DNA of 64,000 nucleotides from Psettodes erumei (GCA_016785225.1 JAFBJZ010000224.1:701001-765000); one strand, 5' to 3'. Shown: positions 23,351 to 36,090, counted from the stretch's first letter. The notes: generated by a model not told the origin, from the sequence alone. A program made the numbers and translations.

Positions 23351-25040
23351 TGTCACGCTTTTTCCCCATTAGTCATACCGCGCTAACCATTAGCTCCTCG
23401 GGAACCCCCTTCACCCAAGGACACTTAGGCTCTCTCTCCAAGTGCGACTGAAGTCGGCTGATGCGCCGCGGAAGACGACACAGTGGGAGCGGGAGGGTCG
23501 GGAGGGAGCTGAGGCCGACGCCGAAAAAAGAAGAAAAGAAGCGGGTAGAGCACGCCTGAGAGACGCGAGCCCCATCCGCAAGCAGCTCCCTCACGTAGAC
23601 AGGCTGATTAATCTGTCAGAACTGCGTGTTTATTCCGAGCGTTCGCGTTTCCCCGACCAAACCTGGAGCGTCGACCGGGAAATTTCTCGAAAAGCATTCA
23701 GACTGCTGGGGGTGGGGGGGGTGGGTTGGGATTTACATGTGGACATAAAATGAAGAAGTAGAGGGAAAGGATAGAGCGTGAGCACAGCAGATAAAGACCG
23801 CCTCAGGCAACGGAGCAGAGGATAACTTGGTGTACTGACAGGGATGGAGGATACAGGAAGATGAGTAAGACCATTTAAGATACTCTGACCTGGAGTGCGA
23901 GCGGCACAGGGAGAAGACAGAGGGAGGGAAACCGGGAGAAAGGGAGGACGAGGACGCATAAAGACTTGACCAGCGCAGGATTTCTGAAGTTATATCTTCG
24001 GGGTACAGTTGTGTTTGTCCTACGACAGGGTTATTACTCAGCCAAGTGTGGTAAACACTAACTGCTTTATGAAAGCCAGAGGCAGGGCCACACAAAGTGC
24101 AGTAAAAGTAAAGTGCTTTTGTTGTCTTATGGCATGTTTTACAGCATATCCATATTGTGCTGTTGATGGTGCATGGCATCCTTTTCGTTCAGAGGACTTT
24201 TTTAAAAGCCCTTCTCAGGAACTACATTTTTTTTTTTGGTAAAGTTTAATGTTGCAGTAGAAAATGCTCAGTGCGAAGTCAGGCATCGCATTGAGGCAGT
24301 TTGCAGCTCTGTATAAGCGTCTCATCCAGTACGAGCTGTGTTTAGAAACTCGGTCAAACTGTTCAGAGGGACCAAAGGAAAACCAACACGTATGACATCG
24401 TTGCGTCGATCACGGCGTCTGTCGCACAATTCGACGGAGTGTGTGTTTAACCGCAGGTGTATGTGATTAAGTAAAGCCTAATGGTTCTGACTGAACTCCG
24501 TCCTGAGAGCTGGGACGAGGGCCACGTGCACTGTTAGCCGCTGCTCCGACAGATGCCAGGGGGCAAGCGCAAGGGAGGGGACTAATTACCGGACAGCTGC
24601 CCAGCAGACCCTCACCCAGCCCTGGGGACGGCCGTCTATCTCCCCCCCCACCACCACCCCCCGGCTTCCCGTCCTCCGACCTTGGACCCGAGACCTGGCA
24701 CCACGGTTGCCAATTTCAGTCCGTCTCCATCACAGGACTTTGGTCGGCGGCGCCTCAGGGGAGTCCTGATGGCTCGCCCCCGAAACTGATAATCGAGGGG
24801 AGGGGTTTCTAAAACTAATTTGCGACCAGGCATCCTGCGACAAATAAGTGACTCAGATTTTTCAACGAAGTTGGCGCAGACTTCTCCCCGAGCGCTGTCT
24901 GAGTCGACCTTAAAAAAAAGTTAACCCAAAAACCAGCGGGTTTGACGAAAACGAACACACGTGAAAACTCAACACAATTCACCAACCAGAATCTTTCCCC
25001 CAAGTGGTGGCTGGACTTCTGCCGCCACTGCATCTGCATC
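23351..25040. other. Non-coding background, partly GC-rich
   Basis: Purine-rich and CpG-bearing sequence at 23450-23600, a G run near 23712, and purine-rich sequence at 23750-23960. A third CTCF-like core fragment, CCAGGGGGCA, is at 24556-24565, and TAATTA at 24583-24588. No open frame has a recognisable domain. Confidence 0.45.
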
Positions 25041-25560
25041 CGCTGTCAATTTAACTCCTCCCCACTGGTAATTCTTACCACGGATATAAATATTTCATAG
25101 TTTGGTGCCACAGCAGACTAATAATATCTCAATTGATGCTTTGAGTAGACTGTGTCCTTCACCCTTCACTGGGATGGTTAAGGAAGGTATTTATAAGAAA
25201 ATTGAGGTCACCGCTGAGAGGAGGGCTGGCTGTAGGCCCAAAAAATACAGAGAGCTGGAGAGGTTCTGCAGACTCATTTCACCAGAATTGAGGGGGCCGC
25301 CGAGCAGACTGCTCATCTTGCTGTTGGCATAAGCGTGAGAAGAGGAGCTAAAGGTTGAAATTATGCACCCAGAAAGCATTTGGCTCGGGTGAGCAAAAAG
25401 TGCAATGCAATAATTAAGCGGCACAATAAAAATGATTAGAACTGCTTTTGACATTCTCATTGCGAATAACTTGCGTTTAATTGCAATCACAAATTTTAAA
25501 TGCCAGTTTTATGTTCCATGGCTATAAGCTGTCTAAAGTTCAATAGCTATACTCTTTAAA
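25041..25560. promoter_or_regulatory. Candidate conserved non-coding element
   Basis: The stretch 25340-25560 is repeat-free and strongly patterned with homeodomain-like words. It includes TAATTA at 25411-25416, and TTTAATTGCAATCAC and CAAATTTTAAATGCC nearby. The preceding 250 bases are also unique. This is one of the clearer enhancer-like textures in the window. Confidence 0.45.
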
Positions 25561-26540
25561 TCTCCTTCCAATTTCTGCTGGGAGGCAGCGAGAGGGAATA
25601 GATACGGAAAGAATAGGAGACAAAAGTATGGAAAAAAAATTTGTGTCCAGAAAAGGGAAGTCGGGAGCGAAGCCGTGGACGTCTTTCACCATTAAGAGCA
25701 GGACAGTGTGGCTCGCTGGCCTGGAGGAGGACCCGCGTGGCTCAGCTCGAGGCTAGTTAGCTATTCAGCCACAGCATCTGTTGCGGGCTAATGGATGTTA
25801 TAACCTCATAAACGTCATGAAATTGGACATTATCCCTTAATTAAAAGAACAGAGATGCATTACAATGATTAGAGTGGCACTCCAGTGGGCCTGCCGCATG
25901 CTCTGATAATGTTTCCAGAGGATGTACGGCTCCCGAGCAAGGTGTTGGCATGGGTTTGGGCGGGTTGTAATATTTTTAATGAGCCAGTTGCTGTTATGAG
26001 CCGCAAACTTCTGAGGGTTGCAGGAGGATCCCCTCAAGTTTTCAGGGACTTTTAAACCGCACCAAACTTTCCTCTGAGGCCTCTTCTCGACCTTCACCCC
26101 ATGCCTTTAGTGAGGCGGGAAGAGCTTCAGACCTTTCCTCTTTTTTTTCTCTTCCCTTTTTCTTTGGTTTTATTTGTATTTCAGAAGCTTTTGATGATGA
26201 TTTGAGTGTCTTCGCAGTGATTATGTGCGCGGCGTTAGCTCAGCAGAAACAGCTGTGCTATAAACCAGATATAAAAACAAAGCTTGATGCTTGTGTTCCA
26301 CAGCACCTGGGCCATCAGTGCCCAATAAATACCAGCAGCCAATCAATCTCGCTGCCTTCCCCGCTTTAAGGAGCTTAATGAAACCTTGGGTGGGAAACGG
26401 AGGGTCCGGACAATATAACCTGCATGCAAAGATATGGGACATATTAACCCTCATCTGGCCTTTACTCACAGACAATTCAAGGCCGGCGTTACAGTCGGAA
26501 TTCTCGGAGCGAGTCTTTGAGTGCGCTGTAAAGGTCACGA
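25561..26540. promoter_or_regulatory. Candidate conserved non-coding elements (two blocks)
   Basis: Block one (about 25750-26060) has TAATTA at 25838-25843 and CATTACAATGATTAGAG nearby. Block two (about 26225-26530) is repeat-free, with CAATAAATACC and CCAATCAATC words near 26325-26350. A T/C-rich spacer at 26135-26180 separates them. The 178-codon frame starting at 26291 has no domain and runs into a poly-A tract, so I reject it as a gene. Confidence 0.4.
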
Positions 26541-27735
26541 GAGGCCTACACTCACATATCTGTCACTGCCTGTCAGGTGGCCTGTGCATGAAAATGTCAC
26601 GTCGTCTGAGGAAGTCGTATGTCACGCAGGTTTGCGTTGACCTCCCCGGCACACCTCGGCGTCACATGATGTCGAGCCCAGTTCAAGCCGTCCCCGGTGC
26701 GCTGCGAGCGCCCGTTACTCGGTTTGCGCAGCGCACGTTCAGTAACCCTGCATTATGTGAAATTGCAAAGTTGCAAAAAAAAAAAAAAAAAAAGATCCTC
26801 AGCATATCACTGCACGCGTTCAGTTGAACCAATTACATGCTAACATTCACAAGACATGTCGCCGATATTGTGCGAGCCGTGCGAGGGCAATCCCAACGCC
26901 ACTCTTGGCTCCACAGGAACCCATGTGAAAAGTAATTGTGCATTTCTCAGTTGTGTATGAGGCAGTCTGTCTTCTCTATGATCTATTTTCTATCGAGACA
27001 GACACAATAATATAACGCTGCGCAGGGCCTGATAGAGAGTCTATTTTTGCTCAAAGCTCCTTCTCCTGAATGAAAATGAATGAAAGCGTATTGCAGTGGT
27101 AATGTATCAACATAAAATATTGAAATAGCCCAACCAAGGGCAAACTGCATGTAATTGAAACTGTCACTGTACTGAGAACAAGGAACCGGTGTCCCCACGT
27201 CTGAGATTTGGCAGAAGGGCTTTCAGGAGGCATTTGTTTCAGGTTTCCCTTCTTCTTCTTCCCCTCCCCTCTCCAGAGTTAATTGCCTTTTTGAGAAATC
27301 TGTATCGCAAGCGTTTGGTTTCCCCTGCCGTATTATTTATAATCCTTTTCTTCTTCTTCTTTTTTAACCCCCTTTCGTCCCAGCTAAGATGATTGATTTG
27401 TCCCGTTTAACCTTGATAAGGGAGGAAATAGGAAAACAAATTGCAGTATTGACACTGTGCTGCGATGGCATGTCGTCCGCTCAGGTGACCTGGAGGTGAG
27501 CCGGAGGTGACTCGAAAGAGGAAGAGGGAGGAAGCGCTGTGCCGTGCCGACCGCCTCCATCTGTTTTCTCTCCTGAATGCGCACGATACCTCGGCCTCTG
27601 ATAATTCCACTCGTGCTAAAGCCGGCTGCGACGACGCTCGGCTTTTTGGTAGTTGCCTCACATTCAGCCCGTGTCACGCGGCTTTAGTGAAATGAGGTGT
27701 GGAATTGAAGTCAATCTTTTTTCTTTCTTTTTTTT
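26541..27735. other. Non-coding sequence with a poly-A tract and one possible element
   Basis: A19 at 26775-26793. The stretch 26985-27200 is repeat-free and AT-leaning and may be a minor regulatory element. T/C-rich sequence lies at 27240-27370 and T runs at 27728-27740. No gene recognised. Confidence 0.4.
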
Positions 27736-28980
27736 TTTTTAAAATATGCTTTGCATTACTGGCAAGGTGTCATCAATGCCAGGTGATTCATTACTTATGG
27801 ATTATTGTGTGTATTGTAGAGATTTAAGCATAGCTTTAAGGGCATCATTGCCAGGCAAACACCCCCCCATCATTATTAGGACGTCTGCATACCTTCAGCC
27901 TGTCGCCTCTGCCGCTTTTTTGCACATTGTCTGTCATGTAATCTCATACTCTGCGTGCAGTGATGGATCAGCACCCCTGCCTGTGTCTCCTCCCATGCTC
28001 CTCTGATGGCGGCTTTGTCCTCTTCCACCGCGGTGAAGAGCAACACGGGCTGGTCACCGTCTCCAGAGTCCCTACATCTGGCAGCACCATTAATCTTCCG
28101 CAGCAGCTGTGCCCCCGTACCTGTCTCTCTTTGTGTAAGGGGGGTGGAAAGTCATTTTTAGTCATTATCTTCCCCCCCGGCATATGCTCATTTCACTTAT
28201 CGCGCTTAACCTGCACTTTGACGTCAAGACTCGAGCACTCGTACAGTAGCTGACCAGCGAGCGAGGCGGACTGCCCTCCGCCAGGCGTCAAGTTTGACAG
28301 GGTGTTGCAGTCGGAGGATAAACACATGGAAGGCAAAGTAGCCATCTTGTCGGACTGCCCCTTTGATGTGCACTCGACTGTCTCCGGGCAGATTGTGTGT
28401 GTGTGTGTGTGTTAACCACTAATTAACTGCTGACACTAAGGACTCTCAATTACAGTGTTTGTGAAGTTTTAGAAAGGCTCAGAACCGTTTGATGGAGTTG
28501 GGGCTGAAAAATGATTAAAACTTGGATAAATGATGGCTGGAATTCTGCTAACTCTCGCTGGCAGCTCAGCCTCCCAGTTTTTAACAGCACGCTGAGCTGA
28601 CTTCGGAGCTCTCACAACCTCGTTCTTCGAGGCAGACGCAGATTCACATCTTCACCATCTTCATCCTAAACACTCCACGTTGCCGGGCACGCCGGAAAAC
28701 CCTCCACCGTTAAACCAAAATCGTTGGATCCATTTGGCCTTCACTGCTGTCGTGCTGAGCCTTTGAACCGCTTTGCTTCCCACGCTTATGTGGCGCAACT
28801 GTCAGGCCTGGCTTTATCTGTTTACCATATGCATGTGGGTCTCAAAGGGGTGTGTGCTGGAAGCGCAATCCATCGCACAATCCAGAGGGATCAGCTGTAA
28901 TCAATGTACAAAGTTGAGGTGGCAGCCCACCTCCTGGCCTCTGCCCGCCTGGCTGCCGTTGGTGGCTGGAGCGGCCAAGG
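27736..28980. other. Non-coding sequence with a CRE and a (GT)n tract
   Basis: 27740-27960 is AT-leaning unique sequence. A full CRE, TGACGTCA, lies at 28219-28226 within TTTGACGTCAAG. A (GT)n tract at 28394-28412 is followed at once by TAATTA at 28420-28425. The rest is ordinary mixed sequence. No gene recognised. Confidence 0.4.
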
Positions 28981-29210
28981 GATGGGGGGGTGTTTCCCGG
29001 GTTGCGTTAGCTTAGTCGGCAGCTAATTAGATCAGGGAATGGAAAGGTTCCCGTGGCTCCCCCGTCGCAGGCTGAAAGGGTTATTGACACGGCCACAACA
29101 GCAATATCTGCTAATGTCAATCCAATCTTACCAGCTCCAAACATGAACACACTGATAGTGTGGCGGGCTCCAATTGATGTACGATAGCTGAACTGTGCAA
29201 ACTTCACTGT
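28981..29210. promoter_or_regulatory. Candidate conserved non-coding element
   Basis: A sharply bounded repeat-free block following a G run at about 28984-28990. It has TAATTA at 29024-29029, and TGCTAATGTCAATCC and CCAATTGATG words further on. It ends where T-rich background begins. Confidence 0.4.
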
Positions 29211-30270
29211 AAGGTCTTTTCACCCCGGTACGCATGTTGGAGGAACAATACATTGTACCCATGAAATTTAGCTTTGAAGGATTTTTTTTTATTCTTATTA
29301 TTTTTTATCCTAATCTCTTTGATGATCCTCTGACTTCCCCTCTGGTGCCACCGGAGGGTTGGCATCCATGGTTCAGAATGAAATGCCTTAGGTTTTCTAG
29401 CTCTTTGTCCAATAGTAACAGTTTGGTTTTCTTTACAATCATTATCACACCCCCCCCCGACACAGCTGCATCCAAGCAAAAGCTCAACCCAGCTGTTAAT
29501 GTGCAGACTTGCCTTTCTTTAACTCCACATTTCTTGGACATGTTGTTATTTCACTTTTGAAATACTGATGCTATCACAGACGAGGACGCCATGTGTGGAA
29601 GCGGGCAAACGGTCTCAACGCGATCATGCAACAGATTTACGATGTTGTCTTAGGCCATAGAGAGAGTCGGCCACAGCAGTTATTTCCGAGTTAAGACAAG
29701 AGAAGATGAGACCCAGAAGAAATGGCTTTAAAAGTTGGATATCAAAATAGTTCTTTTTAGCTCGAATGATACAGAAAGCGTGATGCTCTAATTTCATCCT
29801 GCGATTTCTTACGCAGGACGCTGTGATAGCGCACCTTGCTTGTGGGCTTCGAGAGGCACTTTCGCAGAACAGTCACCCTGCATGCCTGCATGCGTGTTCC
29901 AGCTCATCAGCATTTGTAGTTTGCTGTGTAGTACACTACCATCCAGATCGCCCGACCTGATAGAGGAAAGAAATGATACCGCGCCACGGTCTGGGCACGA
30001 CAACCACATGCCACAGCCCCACGGACGTTTATCTGATAAGCAACGTGCTGGCGACCGTGGCAATGAGGTCAGAGGATTCACCCCAGGCGCCTACGGGGAG
30101 CCCAGCCACCCGGAGTCTGGAGGTCACGCGGCCATCGCCTGCTCTGTCAGCTGATGCCACCTGATAGCGTCTGATGACAAAAAAACCCAACAACAACACA
30201 ATGGCGCTGTCTCCGTTCGCTTGCTCCCAAGCCGTTGGCCGTGCAATCTGATCATGTTGTCTGATCAGTC
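29211..30270. other. Non-coding background
   Basis: T-rich sequence at 29280-29310 and a C run at 29450-29458; otherwise unique mixed sequence. Overlapping open frames at 29234-29560 and 29840-30154 show no domain. Confidence 0.5.
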
Positions 30271-30840
30271 TTGATACTGATGCTCCCCTTACAGGAGTCA
30301 GAGCAGACCATTAACAGACACTATGGTTATATATCTGCCTCTTAAAAGGTCGATCAATATCAATTAATATGGCATGTTAATAATATAGTCCATGTTGAAG
30401 ATTTTCATGTACAATATCTCCATCTTTTCACCGTCCCATGTATCAAATGACATGAAACGGCTTATGCGTTGTGTTATGGTGCCGTCCAGCTCTAGTTCTA
30501 CTTAATTATATTTTATTACATACATTACAATATATTTTCAATTTCTCGACTTCTATCACAAGGAGTCCTGTGAATGAAGAAGCCCATGAAATTTATTTCT
30601 ATTTAATTACAAATGAAACGTTTTTACTAATTGGCTTTTTATCCATTCAGGTATTCAGGTGACATTATCTCACAATATATGTAATTATGACAACATATGC
30701 CCCCGTTACATTATGGTTTGTCAAAAAGAGAAGTCCTTTTTACGAGGGTATTTATTCATTAGGATTTATCGTACTTATGCATGTGCATAATTGCACTTTG
30801 ATAAGAAACGCGAAGTCTGGAAATTGTCGGCTGCGGCGCC
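30271..30840. promoter_or_regulatory. Candidate conserved non-coding element, homeodomain-site cluster
   Basis: Three TAATTA cores in 185 bases (30503-30508, 30604-30609, 30682-30687) within a long repeat-free AT-rich block. Further CAATTAATATGG and GTTAATAATATAG words occur at 30355-30390. The short open frames crossing it have no domain. The clustering is stronger than for the window as a whole and supports an enhancer reading. Confidence 0.5.
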
Positions 30841-31680
30841 GTTCAGAGGAATCCTCTGCTGTGCCGACACACAACAGAGGTCAGCCTCGTGTTTTTCCCT
30901 GCTCGCAGAGATGATGCGCACACGTCCATTTGATGAACAGAGGCTTGGAAACTCATAATCCCTATCAATCCCCCTTCCTTCCTCAAGGTTCCCATTATAA
31001 TCATACCCCTGAAACAGATCAAGGCCCGGCCCGACTTGTTTTCCTCCCGTCGAGTCGATAAATCAGACGTGCTGCCTCGGTCAGTGGTCACTTAAAGGCA
31101 AGCTGGCGGCGGAGGAGGGAAAAAAAGGAGCGGCGTGGCGCGGCGTGTCCCGCGGACCATTCAGCCAGAATGCGGCGCCGGGCGCCGTGAAGTGGAGCAA
31201 GTGACACAGGAGAGGAGCTGGGTCTCCGCCTCGCGAAGGGGGAGGGAAGGCTGCTGTAAACACGCTCTCCTGGCAGAGGACAAGAACAGGGCTGTGCGAT
31301 ATAAAAACCCAACGCTGAGCCGCAGAATGGAAGAGGCGAGCCTGGGAGGAATGGCCTGTTTTCTCTTGTAAAGACGCGGCTGCTGAATGCTGATTTCTTT
31401 TGACGGGTAAATGCAAGTTCAGCGGGGGAGGCTGCAGCATTGTTTACAGCAGGTCAAAGAATAATTCAGACTGTGAAAAGGCGTGCGTACCTGCCTCCCG
31501 TCAAACGGCGGAGCTTGGCTTTGTTCCGCGGAGCGACCCCGGCGGTGCGCAAACTGCCACGAGGTCGGGCCGTTACGCAGCGTGCGTCCGCTTTGACGGC
31601 GCTCCATCTCCCCGTCAGCCAAAACACGGATGAAGTTGTTTGACGAGAGGCGCCCGTCGTCTCTGTGTGGGGCTGATTCA
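30841..31680. other. CpG-rich segment
   Basis: GC-rich with many CpG dinucleotides, especially 31105-31260 and 31485-31610. It lies immediately before the enhancer-like block starting at 31681. It could be a CpG island with an unrecognised start site. Open frames on both strands (up to 119 codons at 31081-31440 minus) show no domain. Confidence 0.45.
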
Positions 31681-32180
31681 AAATGGCCGCCCTCGGCACT
31701 CAAATTGATCATAATTGTATTCCCAAACTCTTGCTCAGCGGGGCATTACATTTTCTGTTATTGACTTTAAAAACACATTCAGCAATTCCACTCGCAATTT
31801 CATTACACCGCTGTCAATTACCACTCTGTGAACAAAGCACGCCGGCGAATAAAATGTATGAGGTAATTTTCCAAATGCCACTTAGGAGGCACTGCCATCA
31901 GAGCGATGGGCATGCTTAATTTGTGCACTTGCTTACTGCAAATCTGGTTATGCATAGGCAGCCGTGCACATTTCATTAAAAAAAAACAAAAAAACTCAGG
32001 AGACTTGGGGTGATTGCCCCACTGTTTTCAAATCCATTACATAAACCGCCGGCCAGGCCCAGGTAATTAAGCATTAAACGTTTTTGGGGAGGAAATTCTT
32101 TTATCCCTTTTTTGTGTTCAAAAGGAATGCCGGATGAGTGGAGAATTTCTGAATCATAAATCACGCTAACAAGAACAATT
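31681..32180. promoter_or_regulatory. Candidate conserved non-coding element
   Basis: An abrupt change from CpG-rich to AT-rich, repeat-poor sequence. Words include TTGATCATAATTG, CTCGCAATTTCATTAC and CTGTCAATTACC (a MEIS-type CTGTCA beside a homeodomain core), with TAATTA at 32064-32069. A short A-rich interruption occurs at 31978-31996. Confidence 0.5.
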
Positions 32181-32780
32181 ACCTTTGCACATCCGCTTCC
32201 TCGCCTCAGTTTAGAGTGTTTGTCGGCCTCCCCTCTCCGGGGCCTCCTCTCCCCGCCGCCTGAAGCGAGGAAGTAAACGGTGCCGCGGTGGCTGATTTGG
32301 CAACCTCGGTGTCGCGGCTTTTCCTTTTTCGCGCTGGCGTCGGTCCCGCCGCGGTTAAACCTCTCCCCCCTCTTCGTTTCTGCGGAGCACGCTGGGAGGT
32401 GTCCAGCGTGCGTGTTTCTCTTTCATCCTTGAAGAGGCCATGTGTGCGTTGATGATGGAGTTATAGGGTGGGGTCACTGATAACTGCCCCCCCCAGCATC
32501 ACCACCTCCACTATTTCTGCTGTACGGCCAATTACAGTGAGGGAAAAAAAGAAACTGGAGGACACGGTAGAAAACGAGTGGAGTTTGGAGAGCAGTGATT
32601 ACTGCGGTTTGTGCGCGTCTCCCTCTCTCTCTGTGTGTGTCGGCCATCTGTCTGCACATCTGATAACTTTGAAGGATACCGCGCGCTCCTCATAAAGAAG
32701 AGCGGGGGCGACGAAAGGGCTTTCTGTGTCCGAGCCGGGCGAAAAGTGCTGAAATGGGCCGTATTGATCGCCGGCGAGCG
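32181..32780. other. CpG-rich spacer
   Basis: GC-rich, CpG-bearing sequence between two enhancer-like blocks, including CCGCCGCCTGAAGCGAGG at about 32255. A short CT/GT tract lies at 32621-32640. No gene recognised. Confidence 0.4.
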
Positions 32781-33200
32781 GAGTCAAAACAATCACCATG
32801 AATTAAAGTCCTCAAGGTCTGAGGCAAAGGGGATTAACAAAATTATCTGGCCCCTATTCTGGCCATTTATTGTTGGTGTTGGTGTTGACAAAAGCCTGGG
32901 ACGGCAGAGGCTGGGGGCTGGGTGGTGGTGGTGGTGGTGGTGGTGTTGGGGGGGTAATGAGGGAAGGGTTCTTGATGAGAAACTAACAACAATGTAAACA
33001 CAGCAGATAAGTGCTTTCTTGGCCGGCAGTATTGATCACGAATTGGCTTGATCCTCAACTTTACCGGGTGAATTGTATTTTCCTGCTGGGTTTTGATAGC
33101 CAGCTGTTAACACACCTCGCAATTACTGGCGGGGAAGGCATTTTTTTTTTTTTGTTCTTTTTTTGGGGGGGGGTTGTTGTTTGTTGTGATGAGAGGAAGG
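32781..33200. promoter_or_regulatory. Candidate non-coding element interrupted by a (GGT)n repeat
   Basis: 32790-32910 and 33000-33130 are repeat-free and AT-leaning, with AATTAAAGTCC and GGATTAACAAAATTATC words. Between them sits (GGT)8 at 32921-32944 followed by a G run. T and G runs follow at 33141-33173. The repeat may have expanded between two halves of one element. Confidence 0.4.
32921..32944. repeat. (GGT)n microsatellite
   Basis: Eight GGT units followed by a G-rich stretch. The G-rich strand could fold as a quadruplex, which is inference from composition. Confidence 0.85.
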
Positions 33201-34240
33201 GAGGCTATGGTTAAATGTGTCGCCTCATTACAAAATGCGTGTAAGAGGATGTGAAGCGCAATTAAAAAGTGAAACAAAGCCTTTGTTTCAAATCATCGGC
33301 ACTGAAACCCGAAATTATCATTAGCGCCACGGGTTGTTGTTTGGTTGCAAAACGTTCTTGAATCAAACGGCGTGCGTCTGCCTTTGGTGATTTGGCCTTT
33401 TCCCCTCCTTCTCCGCTCTCGCCCGCGGACCTGACTCGCAGCTAATTAATTTGCAAATTTTATTCTCAATAAAGTGCTTACAAAAAGATAATTGTGACTT
33501 TATTAACAGTTTCTTGGGCAGCAGATGGTGTTCTGCAGGCCTGCCATGTTGAATTAGTGATGACGCTGTCATTTTATGAGCTCTCTACTGTGGCAACCCA
33601 TAAAACTACTAATTAAAGCTACAAATTAATATTACTTCTTCCCAACATTGCACGTAACCGCTTCCACCTGAAGTAGGATAAACAAATGCAAATATACAGG
33701 TACAGCTCCCGTCAGCATGTGCCTTTTCTTTGTTTACAGTAGCTGCATTTATGTCAGGAATCCCCGTTATTACAATCATTTGTTCTATATTAAGAGCAAT
33801 TAAATGCCTGTTAAAGATGCCAAAGCATTCGTCGGCTTGTTTGTGCTCAGCGTTTACAAGATATGCGGTTCCTCGGAGCCAAATCTCAGCAAACTCCATC
33901 GACTTAATCCCTCCGATGTTTTATTAAAAACAAATTATGTCCGACTTCACCGCCGGTAATCCAGCGCATCAAGTATTGGTAACCGCCTGAAGAAGGAGTG
34001 CTTGCATTTTTAATTAAGAGCCCAAGTAACGAGGCAGCAAAGTGCGGATTAGTGTGTTTACTCAGGAAGAGCACGGAAAGAGAGAGAAAGAAAGAAAATA
34101 AGATCGTCATTTCATTTTTAATCTGGTCTTGGATCAGCTCCAAGTGTACAGTGACTTGACATATTTCGGGGATTGAGAGACTGATCTTGTTTGGCTGAGA
34201 ACAGAGACCTGCTAGGTGTTGGAACATCTTCTAAATTAGT
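33201..34240. promoter_or_regulatory. Strong candidate conserved non-coding element cluster
   Basis: About 1 kb, almost free of simple repeats, with the densest developmental-enhancer texture in the window. Seen: TAATTA at 33443-33448, 33610-33615 and 34011-34016; octamer ATGCAAAT at 33686-33693; and a perfect 12-base palindrome AATTTGCAAATT at 33448-33459, joining two overlapping POU half-octamers next to the first TAATTA. Many further ATTA words occur. Open frames on both strands lack domains. POU and homeodomain proteins are expected binders; target and tissue are unknown. Confidence 0.55.
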
Positions 34241-35480
34241 CTTTCTCACGGCCCTGACTGCTTCATTTTTGTTTATCTCATTAGATTCATTTATTCAAAT
34301 TCGATCCCCCCCCCCCCCTTACTGGTAATGTTTCATACAACTTTCTCTGGACAAGTTAAAACAAAGGCTTCTCATCCCCCTTCTCATCGAGTGTGGCGGT
34401 TTCGTCTTCATCTTCTGTGACCTGGACCAGAGTTGACCGAGTTATCAACCACATTACATGGTGGTCATTAGCAAACTGAGTTAGTGAATCTCCCTGGCTG
34501 CTGTTTATTCTCCTCCAGCAGGCTCCTGCTGCTGTTTTTGGGCTTCTATAAATATATGAAATATTCAACATTTACAACTGCAGGCTTGATGAATGATGGT
34601 GCAACACTATATTAAACCCTGGCGACCATATATTAATGACTGCAGGGACATGTGCAACTGCAGAGTTTGTTTGTTGCCCTTTAGAAATGACTGCACTAAC
34701 TGCATTAGAAAGTGAGAAGGTGAGGAGCATTTATTATTGAGCTGACTATTAACGACTCAGCAGCAGGTGCAGCTTCATCTTAAAGCTGAAGCAAGAGTTG
34801 ATTGTTTTGCCAACTGAAAGAATTAGCTACAACTTCCACACCTTTTATGAGGGCCGACTTGTGACTGCGTACACGTGTAACGACCAAAACAATAAACTGG
34901 AATCGTTTTCCGGTGAAACAAAAGCAGTTGGCATGCCGTACTACATTATACAGTACATCACAGTGGTAATTTAGCACAGAGGGGCTGACATGATAAATAT
35001 TAAGAAGCGTAATGTTAGAGTAATGCAATATAATACTCGCTGCATGCTGTAAACATTTTGTTGAGGTTTTTTTGGCACAGGCACAACAGAACCTTGTATT
35101 TTTGAGCCAAGGTGGGATCAGAAAGCCGCAGAGATTGGCAGATCCTACCCTCGGGTAGCTCTGCGTACATACTATAATTGACATACTCAGACGTAATCCC
35201 TTGCGGGACTCGCGCACTGTTCCCAGACTTTGGTGGGAGATTGCCGCTCCTTGAAGAAGTCACGACCACTGTTTGATCAAAGGGGGCTCTGCTCCCAACG
35301 CCCACCGCTCTCTGCCAGCGCTTGATCTGGATCGATGCAGGGGTTAGTGTACAAAATCCCCAGCTTCCTCACGCCGCGCGAAAAAAACCTCGCTCTCGCC
35401 GTTCGGGGCGAGGGAAGTCATGTTGAGTTCACGCGTTCGCTCGTTCGCCGTGCCGCTGGCTCCCACGCGGCGCCTTCCGG
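34241..35480. other. Unique non-coding sequence
   Basis: A C13 run at 34306-34318 marks the boundary with the preceding element. The rest is AT-leaning and repeat-poor but has few clustered motifs; 34560-34720 is the most enhancer-like part. The 145-codon minus frame at 34780-35217 shows no domain. CpG-bearing sequence begins at about 35370. Confidence 0.4.
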
Positions 35481-36090
35481 GGTGTTCGGGTGCGGCACGT
35501 CACATTTGTAATAGAAGACACGCTGACATGCGTTTTATAGCAGAGCAAGACTCGGTTTCAAATGCAAATTGTTTACATCACTCCCTCTTATTAAAAAAAA
35601 TACTGGGCCTAATGAATCAATCATGTTCCTTCATGATGCAGCAGTTTGTTTCGCCCGCAGCTGCTGGATGCTTGATACCACTGTATATGAGCTTCTGCCC
35701 GCAATTGCAAACCAAAGAAGATCTAACCAGCGCTTTTATTGTTTGTATTAACTTTTCTAATAGCAAGCACAAAGCCCGACTTTGAGTTCATATAAATGCT
35801 TCCTATTACCATTAAAAATCAGCCTTTTCGTCCGAGAACGCCAAACCCGCTCAGCTCGTTCCTTTATCAGCTTACAACCAGAGTTCTCTGGGTGCTTATA
35901 AATCCACTGAATATTGTTCATTGTGAGTTTCCCGTCTTACCAAACAAGAATAACAAGAAAAGACCCATAATTACAGAATTTACTGCAGTTTGAGAACTTC
36001 CCCCGAAACTTTTCTGTTTCCATTAATGGGAAATATGGTAATTAGTTTTTCTTATTCCCTCATACATTGGAGGTTGATATAACTTATTCA
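35481..36090. promoter_or_regulatory. Strong candidate conserved non-coding element
   Basis: Repeat-free for 600 bases except for one short A run. Octamer ATGCAAAT at 35562-35569, and TAATTA at 35968-35973 and 36039-36044. Between these are many ATTA- and AATC-type words (for example CCTAATGAATCAATC near 35610). The 121-codon frame at 35420-35785 shows no domain and probably reflects unique sequence, not coding. Confidence 0.5.

Noticed and set aside
26291..26827. 178-codon frame
   Set aside because: It runs through a poly-A tract (lysine run) and has no recognisable domain.
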